A stretch of 64,000 bases of DNA, taken from NCBI GenBank assembly GCA_963931865.1, contig OZ007517.1, forward strand, positions 2,794,164-2,858,163, in the 5' to 3' direction. Origin of the DNA: Axinella damicornis. Lineage: Eukaryota > Porifera > Demospongiae > Axinellida > Axinellidae. Shown here one piece after another: positions 1 to 11,621 of this stretch (its first letter is position 1; each line of letters begins with the position of its first letter). Made by a program: the position numbers and the translations under genes. Under the pieces are notes generated by a model, which worked only from the letters and a program-made list of their open reading frames with translations, ran no database searches and was not told the DNA's origin.

Positions 1-1430
1 GGTACCGGAAACGCGCGCTCATCTAGAATCGGCCGTGGCCCAAATAATACCCTAACCCATTGCCCTACTTCCTACCGGACCAATATCCACTTCGTAAATC
101 TAAAATAGTTCATTGCTGCACCTTTGGTTTTGTAATCATAACTGCATGTGTACACACCCGTATTAGCTTACCAGCTATAGTGTGTATCCCTTGTATTACC
201 GCAATCCAACGAGGCTTGGATGATGACTGCTAGTGAATTATAGGGCATAATTAACGAGTAAAACACATTTTAGCATAATTACCGAGTAAAACACAATTTA
301 GCCAATGAATTATGAGGCTAGAATACAACAGTTTTATGTAACGAGAACGGAAGCACTTCCGCATGCCATAAGTAGGAACCTTCAGGAGCGGTTTTGTACC
401 TATTGTATCCGCTGCACGTGTCACATAATTATCATGCAGCCATATAGAAACTGACGAAACTGTACGTTTCTATCCCAATTATCTCACAAAGAGCATATTC
501 TCCATTATACTGACTGCACAGAAAGGCAGCTGCTGACTGCTTAGCTGAGATAGATTAGGAAACTCGTCATACCGTTTGCTAAATAAGATCAGACTGTGGC
601 CTTTGAAATACAAGTTCGAACTTCATTGAAAATACAGCCCAATTGGGCATAACATTCTTAGTTTCATGTAACTAGGAGGAGTAAGAATGCAGACTCCGAA
701 TGCTACAAGTGCAAGCAGCTGCTGAAGCGCAGCCATTGCTAGCTGCACGCACTGCATGCACTTACCTCAAACTAAGAAAGTTGATCCTTATAGGCCTAAT
801 GGTTTTCCTTCCTGAGGTCTGCACTTTTGTGTAGCTACATTCTTTACTCACTGCATGTATATACAGGGGACATTATAAGATGCAATTATGATTATAGTGA
901 CCAGAGCACATCAACCCTTTTCCTTTTAGCTACAGTGTAGCAACTATAACAGCTAGTACGTACACGGCCTATCTAGATATAGCTAGCACTTAGCTACACA
1001 TATATATAGCTAGTTTAAATACGTATACATAAAGAGAAGCTGGAGCATGCACTCATTCCCAGGCTCCTCCCCGAGCCTGGGAATGAGGCTATATATGCAT
1101 GCATGGTGCCTTGGCCCAGCACACACACCATGCGCTCTGCAGGAGATGGTATGAAACCACTCTCATCGTCCTTTAAGTTTCCATGCACTAGTCTAGCTAG
1201 CAAGCCCATGAAGTTACGCATGTTGCACATTCATGATCAAGAGCACAGTGCATGATGTAGCTAGGAAGACAATGTTTACTAGCACTGATCATGATTCGTC
1301 TGGGCCTAGCTAGCTCAACATGAAAATAGTTTCAACCAGACTGGTTACCTCAACTGTTGCATCTCATCAGTGCACCCCTGCATGTGGTATAATCAAAAAG
1401 AATGTGCATACCATTCGCTAAACAAGATCA
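1..1430. repeat. Long direct repeat, copy 1 (partner 19456-20795)
   Basis: This AT-rich non-coding stretch matches 19,456-20,795 almost base for base, starting at the first base of the window (GGTACCGGAAACGCGC) and continuing with small indels. It contains subterminal motifs shared with other repeats in the window, such as the segments near 830-950 and 1,320-1,450. No convincing coding exon was seen. It is probably a mobile-element-rich segmental duplication. The left end is cut by the window edge. Confidence 0.75.
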
Positions 1431-1642
1431 GACTGTGGTCAATGCTTTGAAGTGCAAGTTCAAAGTCCACAGGACATTGCTACTCGGAACTGTGGACCCA
1501 GGTACAAAGTTGGCAATGGGTTGCTTACGCTACTAGTACCTACAGAGATCACCCGGGTGGGTAGCTTCTGAATGCCTATTCATGATGACTTTGTGTCAAG
1601 GCCTAGTACTAGTGGGTATGGGAGAAGACTCTCATGTTGCCC

Positions 1643-1676
<34 letters not shown>

Positions 1677-2530
1677 AGCACAGGCACACACCCTCTGCTG
1701 ATATCATCGCACCCTACTACTTAAAATATACCAGTATAAATTATTACAGCTACAAATGGAGTTAGAGGATCTTTCCGAGTAAAATCATAACTTCTGAGTT
1801 GATAAGTAATTCTTCCTCATATGCATCTAGCGACCCAATGCCCAGTTGGGCCCATTACAGTGGTTGAGGTCTCCAACAGTACGTGGATGTACAAGATTTT
1901 TTCGCGGATACTATAGCTGTATACGTAGCTACAGCCCGTGACAAACCTATAACAACTAGTCTTCTTCTTGTCATCATTAAATTTTAAGTTTGACGAAGGT
2001 CAATATCAGTGTGTTATTGCTTTCATAACCATCAATTGATTTATTAATTTATTACAGGTGACTTAATTGCACTATAAGAGGAATAGGGCAAATCAGACAT
2101 TGGCTATTTAAGTCTGACTTAAAAACGTGCCCCATGTGTTACACACATAAAGGACAAGTGACTTTTATTTTTCCCATGGACATGCCAAAATATGCATACA
2201 TGCACACTGCATGTGTGTACTTTTTAGTGTGATACTCTGTGGCCTGCATGAGGTTGCAGTATGCTCAGTCACCTTCCCCCCAACCAATAACCAATTCATA
2301 AATAAGCACTTCTGCGAATGTTTCCTGTATCATGACAAAAAGTCAACGATGTAGCAAAGTTTGAGGGTCTAGCTGTACGTATAATAGTGTACTGTTTTTA
2401 GATTACAAGTCAACAAAATCTATTAGCTATAGACATGTAGACTAACTAACTACAGCATGTTTAAACATGATATTCCTACCAAAACTGTACTTGTATATAG
2501 CTATGCAAATTGGTCCAAGTTCAGCAGTTA
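1431..2530. repeat. Segmental duplication flank with poly-C tract, copy 1 (partner 26,270-27,356)
   Basis: This stretch parallels 26,270-27,356 in the same orientation, and part of it (about 2,100-2,530) parallels 37,180-37,600 in inverse orientation. It contains an uninterrupted run of 33 C at 1,644-1,676, matched by a 41-C run at 26,530-26,570 in the partner. No gene was seen. It lies just 3' of the ITI heavy-chain copy 1 on the minus strand. Confidence 0.7.
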
Positions 2531-5368
2531 TTACAAGGACTTAATATGCTTGTTTGGTTTGAACTTGAACTTGAAATCAGTGGAGAGGATATCCTTCACC
2601 TGGTAGTCCACATAAGTTCCATCAATCAGTCCTTCTCCCTGTTCGCCATGATTTATGGTAGCCCAGCACTCTTTGCCCTCATCCATCTCATGTTTCATGA
2701 AACCCCATACCGGACGCTGCTTGATTGGCACTGGTGTTTTGTCAGGAAATAGTAGAATCTTCTGGATGTCATCAATTCTCACACCACTTCGCAGAAATTG
2801 ACCTGCCAATGAGCACAGAAAATCATATGAGGAAGTTGGAGGAAAATTGCTATTCACACCCATAGTGGGGAAATTAGCAGTTCGATGACAGGCACATACA
2901 CTGTTTCACCCTGTAAAGAGTGGACTAAAATGCCTAAAAATGGTATTCAAGGTTGATATTTGAATGCTGGCAAGTTTGCCCTGGTAGCTACCACAGTCAT
3001 GTATAGCTCCTGCTGAGTGTACCCATACTAGTTATGCAACACTCAGCCATTGTTCTGTTCCGTCAAAACAGCAGTATATATGAAGGCTTACAACCACTCC
3101 AATAGACTTAATGTACTTGAAGCACTTCACTTCTTGTACCTATCCAAAGAAACTGCCTATGAATGTCTACTAGACTACTGCATCACATTTGCCCGCCCCT
3201 CCCAAGGAAGCCTACAGCTTATAGATTGGAGTAGCACTGGTTTCACAAGGTTTCAAGCTTATTTAGGTCCGTCATTTTTGGGTAGTTTGTCATAATGAAG
3301 TTTTACTATACATACAGTACCAGATGCAGCTACCTCACACTATTGTTAGCACCTCTCTTTAGTGTGAAAAACCAGTTACCCTTTGATCTGATATAGTTCC
3401 TTTTCTGGCACAAACTTCCTCATATGCAAACTGCTATTATACCTGTGACTACTAATTATGGTGACACTACCTGTAGCGTACGTCACAGTTCTGTGCATGC
3501 CCAGTAGCACATGTAGCACATGTACCAAATCACTGACCATGCCCCTTTCTATGTTATCGTTTTCTTAAAAGTATAATATTATCTAAGGTAAAACACGTGA
3601 TACCATTGTGGGGGCATCTGCTTGTAATTGCTATAGTGCTACAGGTTGTACTACCGTCTGATGAGCTGACTGAGGCAGACTGTAGGTTGGTTGCAGGATG
3701 GGAGAGGGATGTATTAATTACTGTCCATATGGACTTCGTAGGGTTTAATGTCTTTATAAATACCACTCATAGGGTGGGCCCCATCTAGCACTGATTGTTT
3801 CTACTGTAATTTGTAATGGTAATGTTAAGTAAGACCGGACTGCCTTGGCAGGCTTCCCTGAACAGCGTTACGGTACAAATTTATTTGCAGTGGCGGATGT
3901 AGAAATGTTGAAAGGGGGTTCGGTTGGCACATACACAGCGCACCGCCGAAGGTGGTGCGGAGAGCCGCGAAGCGGCGATCAGTCCGCGCGAAGCGCGGAA
4001 CATTTTTTTACGTGTTCTTTTTAGCGATCAGGCAGGAAGCGCTCTCGTAGCAGCTCTGCGCATTCTGGACATGTTCCCAGACGCAAAGAAGATTGACTAC
4101 CGGTACGGCCGGTACGGCCATGGCCGTACCAGTTTTTGAGGAGGAAAAATGGCGTTGCGGGAATTCTGACTTACGAGCGCGTAGCTAGCTACGTTTCCAC
4201 CTTGAGGCCGCGACCATGAGGCCAGGACAGACGAGTCTTGGTTTCGAATCACGTCGATTTTCATGGTCTAGGGACGAGACCAACACACACGGAATGGAGA
4301 CAGGACTAACGCGCCGTGCCACGGCAGCCTTCGAGATGCTTGTGATGTAGCTACCCTTCCAGCCAACTTACATTTTCCTTTCCACGTCGAGAGTGAGACA
4401 GTCACGGTAAGTAGTGGCAGTGCAGTGCAAAGCACGAAGGTGCTACGGAGAGCTCATCCTGCTAACCGAAAAATGAAGGTGAAAATTTTTTTCCGCGCTT
4501 CGCGCGGATTGATCGGCGCTACCCGCCTCTATGCACTGCCTTCGGCAGTGGCCGTACCACTCCAAAATAGCTGGCGCCGGCCCTGATTACAACCACGTAG
4601 CTATGTGGACAGTTGATTGAACACTGCGTTATTGCTTTATTTTCTAATTATACGTATTATACAGAACAAAAATAATTGATGTAAAATTAAAATTGTGTAG
4701 CAGCGTAAACCAAGACTATGTCTGCCTTCAGGCTTTCAGCCCGCGAACGGTCAAGGTATTACCAACCACAGCTACAATAATACAAGTAGTTTATGTTAAC
4801 AAGGGTCAAAAGGGGGGTTCGCTCGCACCCCTAGATCCCCCCTAGATCCGCCACTGATTTGCTTACCAATTAGGCCATGTGAATCCTTGCTAAGAGATCC
4901 CATACTTTGCCAGAACATTTCAAGGTGCTTCTGCGTAAATTTGACAGTGAACTGAAGTCCCACATCCTCCAGGATGATCTTCACTTTAGGATTACCACCC
5001 TGCTTAGATATAGAGCTTAGCAGTTCACCGTGTTTTAAGTGAAGCTTGTGTACATCCTTGGCAGCCAGAGTAATTCCATCTCCAACACAAATGTTCTTGC
5101 TTGTAGCATCAATTGTGATCTTGGTGACATTGGACAACTGTGGGCCGTTCCCTATCACAACAGCCAGTGCGCCAATCCAGGTGGCATTCCTCTTTCCAGA
5201 ATTGGACACAAACAGAGCATTCATGTGGACATTTTTGTCTCTGATCAGGTTGAATACTGAGCCATGCTCGCCTTGCACAGTATAGCATAACATCTGGCTG
5301 TCTGGTAGCACAATGCTGAAGTGGGGGTCCCCGCCCATTGCTGCAACTGGGTTGTGGGGAGAGATCAT
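2531..5368 (-). CDS. Inter-alpha-trypsin inhibitor heavy chain C-terminal domain, copy 1 (partial gene)
   Basis: Two exons on the minus strand encode the C-terminal domain of ITI heavy chains, an extracellular matrix/protease-inhibitor family. Exon A is 5368-4867 (possibly beginning upstream, near 5,424) and holds the GDPHF start motif. Exon B is 2802-2531 and holds GEGLIDGTYVDY, the family's conserved end. The donor (G|GTAAGC) and acceptor (GGCAG|GTC) restore a glycine codon, giving HGLIG-QF across the junction, and the frame is open to the stop. The N-terminal VIT and von Willebrand A domains expected in a full chain are not visible. The intron carries a transposon only 10 bp past the donor. 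Compared with copy 3, about 43 bp containing the upstream acceptor is missing. The copy may be inactive, or may be one domain of a larger protein that also includes the Cys-rich exons upstream. Confidence 0.75.
3888..4856. mobile_element. TIR DNA transposon (non-autonomous) in ITI copy 1 intron
   Basis: The element starts CAGTGGCGGAT and ends ATCCGCCACTG, an inverted repeat typical in form of hAT-like elements. The 5-bp direct repeat ATTTG flanks it. The uninterrupted target is present in ITI copy 2 at about 28,463-28,475, giving a filled/empty pair. It contains GC-rich internal palindromic parts (GGTACGGCC repeats near 4,100, GCGCGAAGCGCG near 3,990 and 4,500) shared with the element at 27,869-28,254. 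No transposase is encoded. Confidence 0.75.
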
Positions 5369-5424
5369 ACTGTGAACTTTGGCCTTGTAGTTTTGAACTT
5401 GCTCCTCATGGATATTTTTATGAG

Positions 5425-5916
5425 TCCAAGAAAATTTGCTGGAACTTACTATGATTAACTACCACACACAGTTGCATGCTGCGCATTCATGAGCACATGC
5501 AAGCTAGGATGACAAAGCTTTCTTGGCACTGATTTGTCCGGACCCAGCTAGCTAGCATACACGCACTAGCTACCTAGCTTGGCACTGCTGTGAAAAGAGA
5601 AGTGTTGTTTCAACCAAGCTGTGTTTGCATAATTATATAGGTGCCATGCCACTCAAAGAATGTGCACACATGCAAGTGCAACCTCTATATATTGGTGTCT
5701 GGAACGCAAACTTATTAGGCTTGTTGAAAGAGATCAAGTTTCTTAGTTCCTGGTAACTAGGAGAAGTAGGAATGTTAGAATTACAGCATGCACCGAATAT
5801 CATGCTTACCTAATTACATAATTATTGCAAGAATGTGCATGCCATTTCCAATAATTGTCAATTATGGTGTGCTTACCTAATTTATAATTGTTTTATTATT
5901 TATTTTTATCGAGGGG
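5425..5916. repeat. Inverted duplication segment (partner 35,405-35,860)
   Basis: This non-coding sequence 5' of ITI copy 1 reappears as its reverse complement at about 35,405-35,860, upstream of ITI copy 3. It contains motifs of a dispersed element (GTTTCAACCAAGCTG; ATTATTGCAAGAATGTG). No coding potential was recognised. Confidence 0.7.
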
Positions 5917-6955
5917 CAACCGCACTCCTGGTAGCCTAGCCGTTGCAACGCCGGCTGCGACTCGCCGTAGCGAAAGCTATAGCGCTAAGTATCGCAGTTA
6001 GTTCCAATTAACGCACATGCCACGTGGCAACCACGCTCAGTCGGTCGCAAGCAAAGTGGCGGCCAAAAGGAAGACAAGACATTAGTACAGCACTCACAAC
6101 TCAGCCAGCACGGTGAGTTTTGGCATGTAAGCGTCAGTGAACGACAGCGATCACGGCCGTGTGGTCAGAATCTTCGTGTGCCTTTCCTAAGAACGGTACT
6201 GCCACCGGAAGTCGGAGAGCGCGCTCGAGCAATGGCGGCCACGGCGAGACAAAAACGCTTGTATCTCCACCACCAAGGTGAGTTTCAGCACAATTATTAT
6301 ACGTTTGTCTAACTGCATGATAGCGATCACGACGGTGTAGTCAGAATCTCAGTAGACCTTTCCTGCGAGCTATGAGGTTTGATTATTTACATTAATTAAT
6401 TAATTAATTACGCGGCACAATTTTTCCCCTACCAGGAGTGTAAAGATTATTTACGCGGCACAATTTTTCCCCTACCAGGAGTGTAACGAGGGGCAACCCC
6501 ACTCCTGGTAGCCTAGCCGCGTTGCAACCCCGGTTGCGACTCGCCGTAGCGCAAGCTAAGTATTGCAATTCGTTCCAATTAACGCACATGCACGTGGCAA
6601 CCACGCTCAGTCGATCGCGAGCAATGCAATGGCGACCGAAGGAAGACAAGACATTATTACAGCACTCACAACTTAGCCAGCACGGTGAGTTTGGCATGCA
6701 AGCGTCAGTGAACGACAGCGATCACGGCCGTGTTGTCAGAATCTTCGTGTGCCTTCCTAAGAACGGTACTGCCACCGGAAGTCGATGGAGCGCTCGAGCA
6801 ATGGCGGCCAACAGCGAGACAAAAGCGCTCATATCTCCACCACCAAGGTGAGTTTCAGCACCAAATTTTATCATTCAGGTCAGTGCATGATAGCGATCAC
6901 GGCGGTGTAGTCAGAATCTCTTTATTTCCTATACCAGGAGTGTAATATTTTTATT
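5917..6955. repeat. CpG-rich tandem duplication, about 570 bp period
   Basis: Two units (about 5,917-6,390 and 6,488-6,955) begin with GAGGGGCAAC and CACTCCTGGTAGCCTAG and run in parallel. Each holds a repeated block (GACAGCGATCACGG) and a small ATGGCGGCC-type open segment ending at AAG|GTGAGT. The ends carry CCTACCAGGAGTGTAA and its complement CACTCCTGG, so the units may be a TIR element family. Base composition is richer in CpG than the surroundings. It is either a mobile element or a captured promoter/first-exon block. No protein family was recognised. Confidence 0.55.
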
Positions 6956-7983
6956 TTATTATTGTTTGTTTTGTCAACTCACTGTCTGTTTTTTGGTGTT
7001 TTTTTGTCAGTTTGTTTTGTTTTGTAACGTAATATTGCCTCTACCTTAGTATTGCTGCATAATTAACTTTGGTTATAGTTTATCATAATGTAATATAAAC
7101 CTTTTGTCCTTTTATCTTATTGTTTCGTTTGTACTTTTGATTTGTTTTTGTTTCTTGCAGCCACAGTAGGGCAGTTGGTTGCCTGATGCCAACTATATAT
7201 TTTCGACTAATGTGATCAAAGTAGGCTGCACTTGTGTGTCCATTCCTTGAATAGCTACCACAGTAGAGGTGAAGGCACTCCATGAGATGAAACTGAAGTG
7301 ACCAGAGCTTGGTTGTAACATACCCTCTTTTACAGTATTCGGTATACATGTACTGTTAGTAGCAAATTGTAAACTCTATTTTACTCAAGAGTTTGATTAC
7401 AACATCAGTTGTAGCTGCTATATAGCTAATCAACAACTATAGCTACAGACACAAAAATCAAGGTATACTATAATTATGTAGCAAATGCAGCATGCTTGAA
7501 TGTTGGTAACATGTAGCTAGGTATATAATTAGTTGTATGACATAAGGGAGCATGCAATTCTCAAAGGGGTTTGATTAGTGAGAGCGCAGCAAGAGTGTAT
7601 AATAGCTGTATACACAACAAACTGCTAGTATTTGAGCCTAGCTTGCACACTGTATAATATGAGAATGGGTTAGCACACTATTTTGTTACAACCTATAATG
7701 CAGTGGTGGAAAACAATCCAGTGGGAGTTGGTACTGGATGAGGTAGCATTCACGGTATACTAGTAATGGTTAGCCCAGTCAGAAATGTGGAATAAAGGGG
7801 AAGAGAAAATATTTGGTGGTCTCAAATCTGTGCACAAAAGAAATGTATAAAGGGGTTGGGGGGTTGGGGGGGGGAGGAATGCTGTGTCTGTACATGTAGT
7901 TATGGTTGCCATGATATAGCTCAACACTGATCGTGCTGGTCTGGGGCTTGCATGATTTCAACATAGTAACATGCAGCACAAAC
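6956..7983. other. AT-rich intergenic stretch, no gene seen
   Basis: Low-complexity T-rich and AT-rich sequence. About 7,130-7,250 matches 35,275-35,400 in inverse orientation, so it belongs to the segmental duplication. A G-rich run (GGGGTTGGGGGGTTGGGGG) lies near 7,855. No exon was supported. Confidence 0.5.
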
Positions 7984-8712
7984 CTGGGCATGTCATACAC
8001 CTCGCACGTGCGTCAGAAACTTCAATGAAGTGTGACACATCATTTGCGTTACAGCAACCGCTCTGTGAATTAGCAGTAGATGGATCCGCAAGTTGGGTAC
8101 ACGCGCTATTCTGATAACAGATATGTGTCGACCCATCAGCTGCGATAGAAAGAGTAAAGGTTAATGCAGTATCACAGTAGCTATATTTTTGCTTGGGTGT
8201 ATCGTGTATCTCAGTCCAAGCCTTCATCAATCGTAACTGGTCACACTACTATATTCTAAGAGTGAGATGTGGTTGAAATGTCAAAGGACTTTTTCTATGG
8301 ACACTTTTGCAGACTGAATGCAACGGACACACAGTATAGTAGAATAGCTAATTGGATGCATGCCCAAATGTTAGACTTAATGGTGCTTGTGCTGTCTTGT
8401 GATTTCAGTTTGTAATTAGTGTAGTTTAATTCAGTCTAACATAGCTGGGAGTACATATATACCACTGTGCATATGCATCGTTGAGTACATACTATACTGT
8501 AGGCATTATTCTTTACCTGGCAGACAGCCAACCTGTGCAATATCATCGCAGCAAGCAATTTGAGGGCTACCATAACAATCTTCTGTGCACTGACATGCCC
8601 CTTCAATAGTACCGCAACCGGTTAAACCTTGATCAGCACATTCTGTCGGGGTGGTGGACATGCAGGCACAGAATAGATCATCATGACAAGTAGAGCATGT
8701 TATCAGAAGCAT
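7984..8712 (-). CDS. Cysteine-rich extracellular-type protein, two exons, copy 1
   Basis: Exon 1 (about 8712-8517, upstream limit unsure) and exon 2 (8139-7984) join with a consistent phase (CCA G|GTAAAG to CGCAG|CT). The product has many Cys residues, among them CCDDIAQVGCLP in exon 1 and, in exon 2, ICYQNSACTQL, SGCCNANDVSHF and RCMTCP. The spacing suggests disulfide-bonded extracellular modules. I do not recognise the family. The gene lies upstream of ITI copy 1 on the same strand, an order repeated in copy 2, so the two may be parts of one secreted multidomain protein. Further exons on both sides are likely but not resolved. Confidence 0.5.
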
Positions 8713-9677
8713 TATAAGTTAAAGTAGTCTGCCACTGCGTGCTACTAGATTAGCTACCCAATCCAAGTGTTTCGGACATAGCTATTTCTTTCGTCATCAT
8801 GCAGTGCAACTTGAGACCGCATGTCACCATATTTTGACTCTAGAAGAAAAAAAATTGAATTGATCACGAGAAGGGTCTGACACAACGAGGCAGTACATAT
8901 ATCTAACAGTATAACAAACGAAAAATAGCTACTGGACTTCAAGGAGTATTATAATAAGTGTGCTGTTATGAGCGAAACCTAATTTCCTTTGGTGGGTCAG
9001 GTTTCGCTCTCATTTGCAAACTTACGCGTGGCTCGAACTAGCCACACACGCATAGCCAGCTGGCAGAGCAGCAACAAGCGAACAGAAGGCGAGTTCATGG
9101 CCATTGCAGAGTTGCAGCGTTTTTCTTCGGAAGTGCTGTGGTGCGAGCAGCAACTATTTTATTGGAGTCATGACTCATGAGCGAAGCCCTTATGCACATA
9201 ATATACCGGGAGTTCGCGGCTGGTTATATAGATTCCAAGATTCATTCATTGCGACTGACCAGTGAGGTATGCGCGTAATTTACAACAGGAAACACACAAA
9301 CACAACTTCAGTTCAGGCAAATAACTGCATCACTTCAGCTTCAGCCCGACCCATGGCTGTCGGCAGCATGTACCGAAGGGGCTACCCGTCCCACCATGAC
9401 ACTCACAGGTGAGCATGACTCAGTAGTGAGCATTAGTCCTGCCTGCCACGTATACATGTCTAGCGGCCACAGGCCTGGTCAAAAAGTGCAGCATAGCAAT
9501 TTTCTGCCTCAGTGGAACATCGATAAATGTCTGCTCAGAGACAGAGGAGTGTCCCTTTCGTCATGAAACATAAACACACACACAACTTCAGTTGAGGCAA
9601 ATGTCTCTGCATCACTTCAGCTTTGGCCCGACCCACGGCTGTCGACAGCATGTACCGAAGGGGCTACCCATCCCTCC
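8713..9677. repeat. Non-coding repeat stretch with internal direct repeats
   Basis: About 9,013-9,140 reappears at 33,470-33,595 (TTTGCAAACTTACG, then AGCAGCAACAAGCGAA). Segments at about 9,285-9,415 and 9,570-9,677 repeat each other (AACTTCAGTT, CTGTCG, GTACCGAAGGGGCTACCC). A related block continues at 10,226-10,400 on the other side of the transposon. No gene was seen. Confidence 0.6.
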
Positions 9678-10225
9678 TAGTCTCGCAAGCCAGCCTCTTT
9701 TTCTACGAGGGGGCGCGCGCGGAGGGGGGAGTCTGAACATTTCGTTTTCTCTGCCGGAATGTGGGTAGAGCCAATGAGATTGCAGCAGTCACATGATTTT
9801 CATAGCGTAATTCAGACAGTGCGTGCGATTGCCATCGCTGCAAAACGCAACTAGGCTATCCAAGGTTGTGCCCCAAAGCAAGAATTAGCAGTGAAGAACT
9901 CCTTCAGCGGACGGGATGTACTCGTGAGTCTTCTAACGGGTACTGGAAAATCGCTTTGTTACTACGTATATATACTGCTGAAGGCTTTTCCGTGGCTCAC
10001 CTTCCAACGGTTACTACTCTCCAGAGCTTCGCGAGCCTCCTCCAACTCATTCGCAGTTGCACATTTGAAAGTTGTGATTGGATAGCTATCATGTGACTTT
10101 TTCATTTGCTACAGTTGATTGCATTCCACTGGGTAACGAAATGTTGGCTTAAGTCACCAGACTCTTTTTCCCTCCCCCCTCCGCGCGCGCCCCCTCGTAG
10201 AAAAAGAGGCTGGCTTGCGAGACTA
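9678..10225. mobile_element. TIR element, TAGTCTCGCAAGCC family, 9-bp TSD
   Basis: The element begins TAGTCTCGCAAGCCAGCCTC and ends in the reverse complement of that sequence. The match extends about 55 bp through a purine/GC-rich stretch (GGGGGCGCGCGCGG). It is flanked on both sides by CATCCCTCC (9,669-9,677 and 10,226-10,234), a 9-bp target-site duplication of the kind made by Mutator-like transposases. The interior holds a helicase-like fragment (separate entry). Confidence 0.85.
9888..10090 (+). pseudogene. RecQ-like helicase fragment captured in a TIR element
   Basis: One reading frame gives FSGRDVLVSLLTGTGKSLCY, matching motif I (Walker A) and its lead-in in RecQ-type DEAD helicases. 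The motif continues only about 50 residues and no other helicase motif follows before the element's right TIR. It is therefore a fragment, not a gene. It is either a captured host exon or a relic of a helicase coded by a larger parent element. Confidence 0.5.
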
Positions 10226-10529
10226 CATCCCTCCATGACTGGTGAGTACGACTCGGTGGTGAGCATTTGTCCCGCCTGCCACGTGTACATGTTTAGCGGC
10301 CACAGGCCTGGTCAAAAAGGCACTTTTCTGCCTCCAGTCGATTAGCGATGAATGTCTGCTCAGAGAATAGTGTCCATTTCGTCACAATGGGTGAGCGCGG
10401 CAGGCTCCATTAATAGGAGAGAGCACATACACACGCTATATATAACGGTATACGCGATCGCGCGATGGCCTTCAAGGTTCATGCAGAATGAATTTCTATA
10501 TCTGTCATCGTATACGTACCACTGCAAAA

Positions 10530-11107
10530 AGAGAAGGTTGTTTTAACCAGGCTCTGGTCACCATAGTTGCATCACAGTGCCTCCTCCACTGTGGTGATCA
10601 TGGAATGCACAAATGTTGTTCTTAATCATAGGTAAGCTTATGTGATTTAATTGTTTACCCATCTGTATGTCTGTTGGAGGACCTATAATAATAGTGATCA
10701 CATTGTTTGGCATTGAAGCAGCAACTATGGCAACCGTTCATCAGTAGAATTGCTAGGAGTGCAGCTGCATGCACTTCTATTATAGTTACCTGGAACTAAG
10801 AAACTATAGCTAGGTTATCTCCACAGGTCAACTAGGATTTCCTATCTAATAGGATTGCACTTGTGTGCTCATTCCTTGATCACCACAGTGCATGGAGGCA
10901 CTGAGATGCAACTGAGGTGACCAAAGCCTGGTTAACTCTTTACCAACCAATGACTGCAAAAGCCGTCATGAGCTCCCATAAGCCCATAAGAATTTATATG
11001 GGGAATTTAATACTAGGCGTTATACTTTAATACAGGGTTTTGCTTCCCTAAGCTGTTTCTTATGGTTGGTAAAGAGTTAAAGCAATCCATCTCTCCTTAC
11101 AGTGTTA
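10530..11107. mobile_element. MITE with long imperfect TIRs, copy 1 (partner 14,590-15,117)
   Basis: The left end AGAGAAGGTTGTTTTAACCAG is mirrored near the right end by CCTGGTTAA. The subterminal blocks (GTGCCTCCTCCACTGTGGTGA against TGATCACCACAGTG...GGCACTGAGATGCA) pair over roughly 100 bp. A second copy in the same orientation lies at 14,590-15,117. The right half of this copy carries extra sequence (10,930-11,080). It codes for nothing recognisable. Confidence 0.6.
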
Positions 11108-11142
11108 TCAATCAGTCCTTCTCCCTGTTCGCCTTCTTTTAT
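11108..11142 (-). pseudogene. Tiny relic of ITI heavy-chain exon B
   Basis: About 32 bp (TCAATCAGTCCTTCTCCCTG then TTCGCCTTCTTTTATG) match the part of exon B of ITI copies 1 and 2 that encodes the GEGLID region. Sequence on both sides is unrelated, so this is a debris fragment left by the rearrangements that spread the ITI copies. The remaining stretch to 11,621 shows no gene. Confidence 0.5.
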
Positions 11143-11621
11143 GCATTTCATTGACTTCCCTTAAGTGGATACTGACAGGTTTCTCAATGGTTGATTCAAT
11201 TATACCACTTACATGGCACGTGTTCAAGTTCTCAGCTCGAGGCAACAACGAATTTGATAGTGAAGTTGTTTAGAAGAATGAATTTCTGCCTGGACCTTGA
11301 CCTTCACAGGTCAAATTCGTAATTGTGAAGGGTATTTATTGTGTCATGAGTTTAAATTGGATGGGTGTTCATGAGGTCTCACTCATTTTGTGCCAATCTC
11401 ACTCATTTTGAGGTGGAGTCTCACTCAAGTGAGGCTGCCGACCTTGACAGGTCTGACCTTTGCTCTTCTTGCTGTTCTGAGCCCCAGTTCGCCCACGTTC
11501 AATGATTTAATGGAGTTGCTGCTGAGCCGTTTCCGGCCATCACATGACAGGAGCCCACTCTCCCATCATCCCCAGAGACCACACACACATACATATAACT
11601 TATAGCTAACACACAGTCAAA

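Noticed and set aside
6404..6945. ORFs of about 70-110 codons on both strands in the CpG-rich repeat
   Set aside because: They overlap each other, differ between the two tandem units, and match no family.
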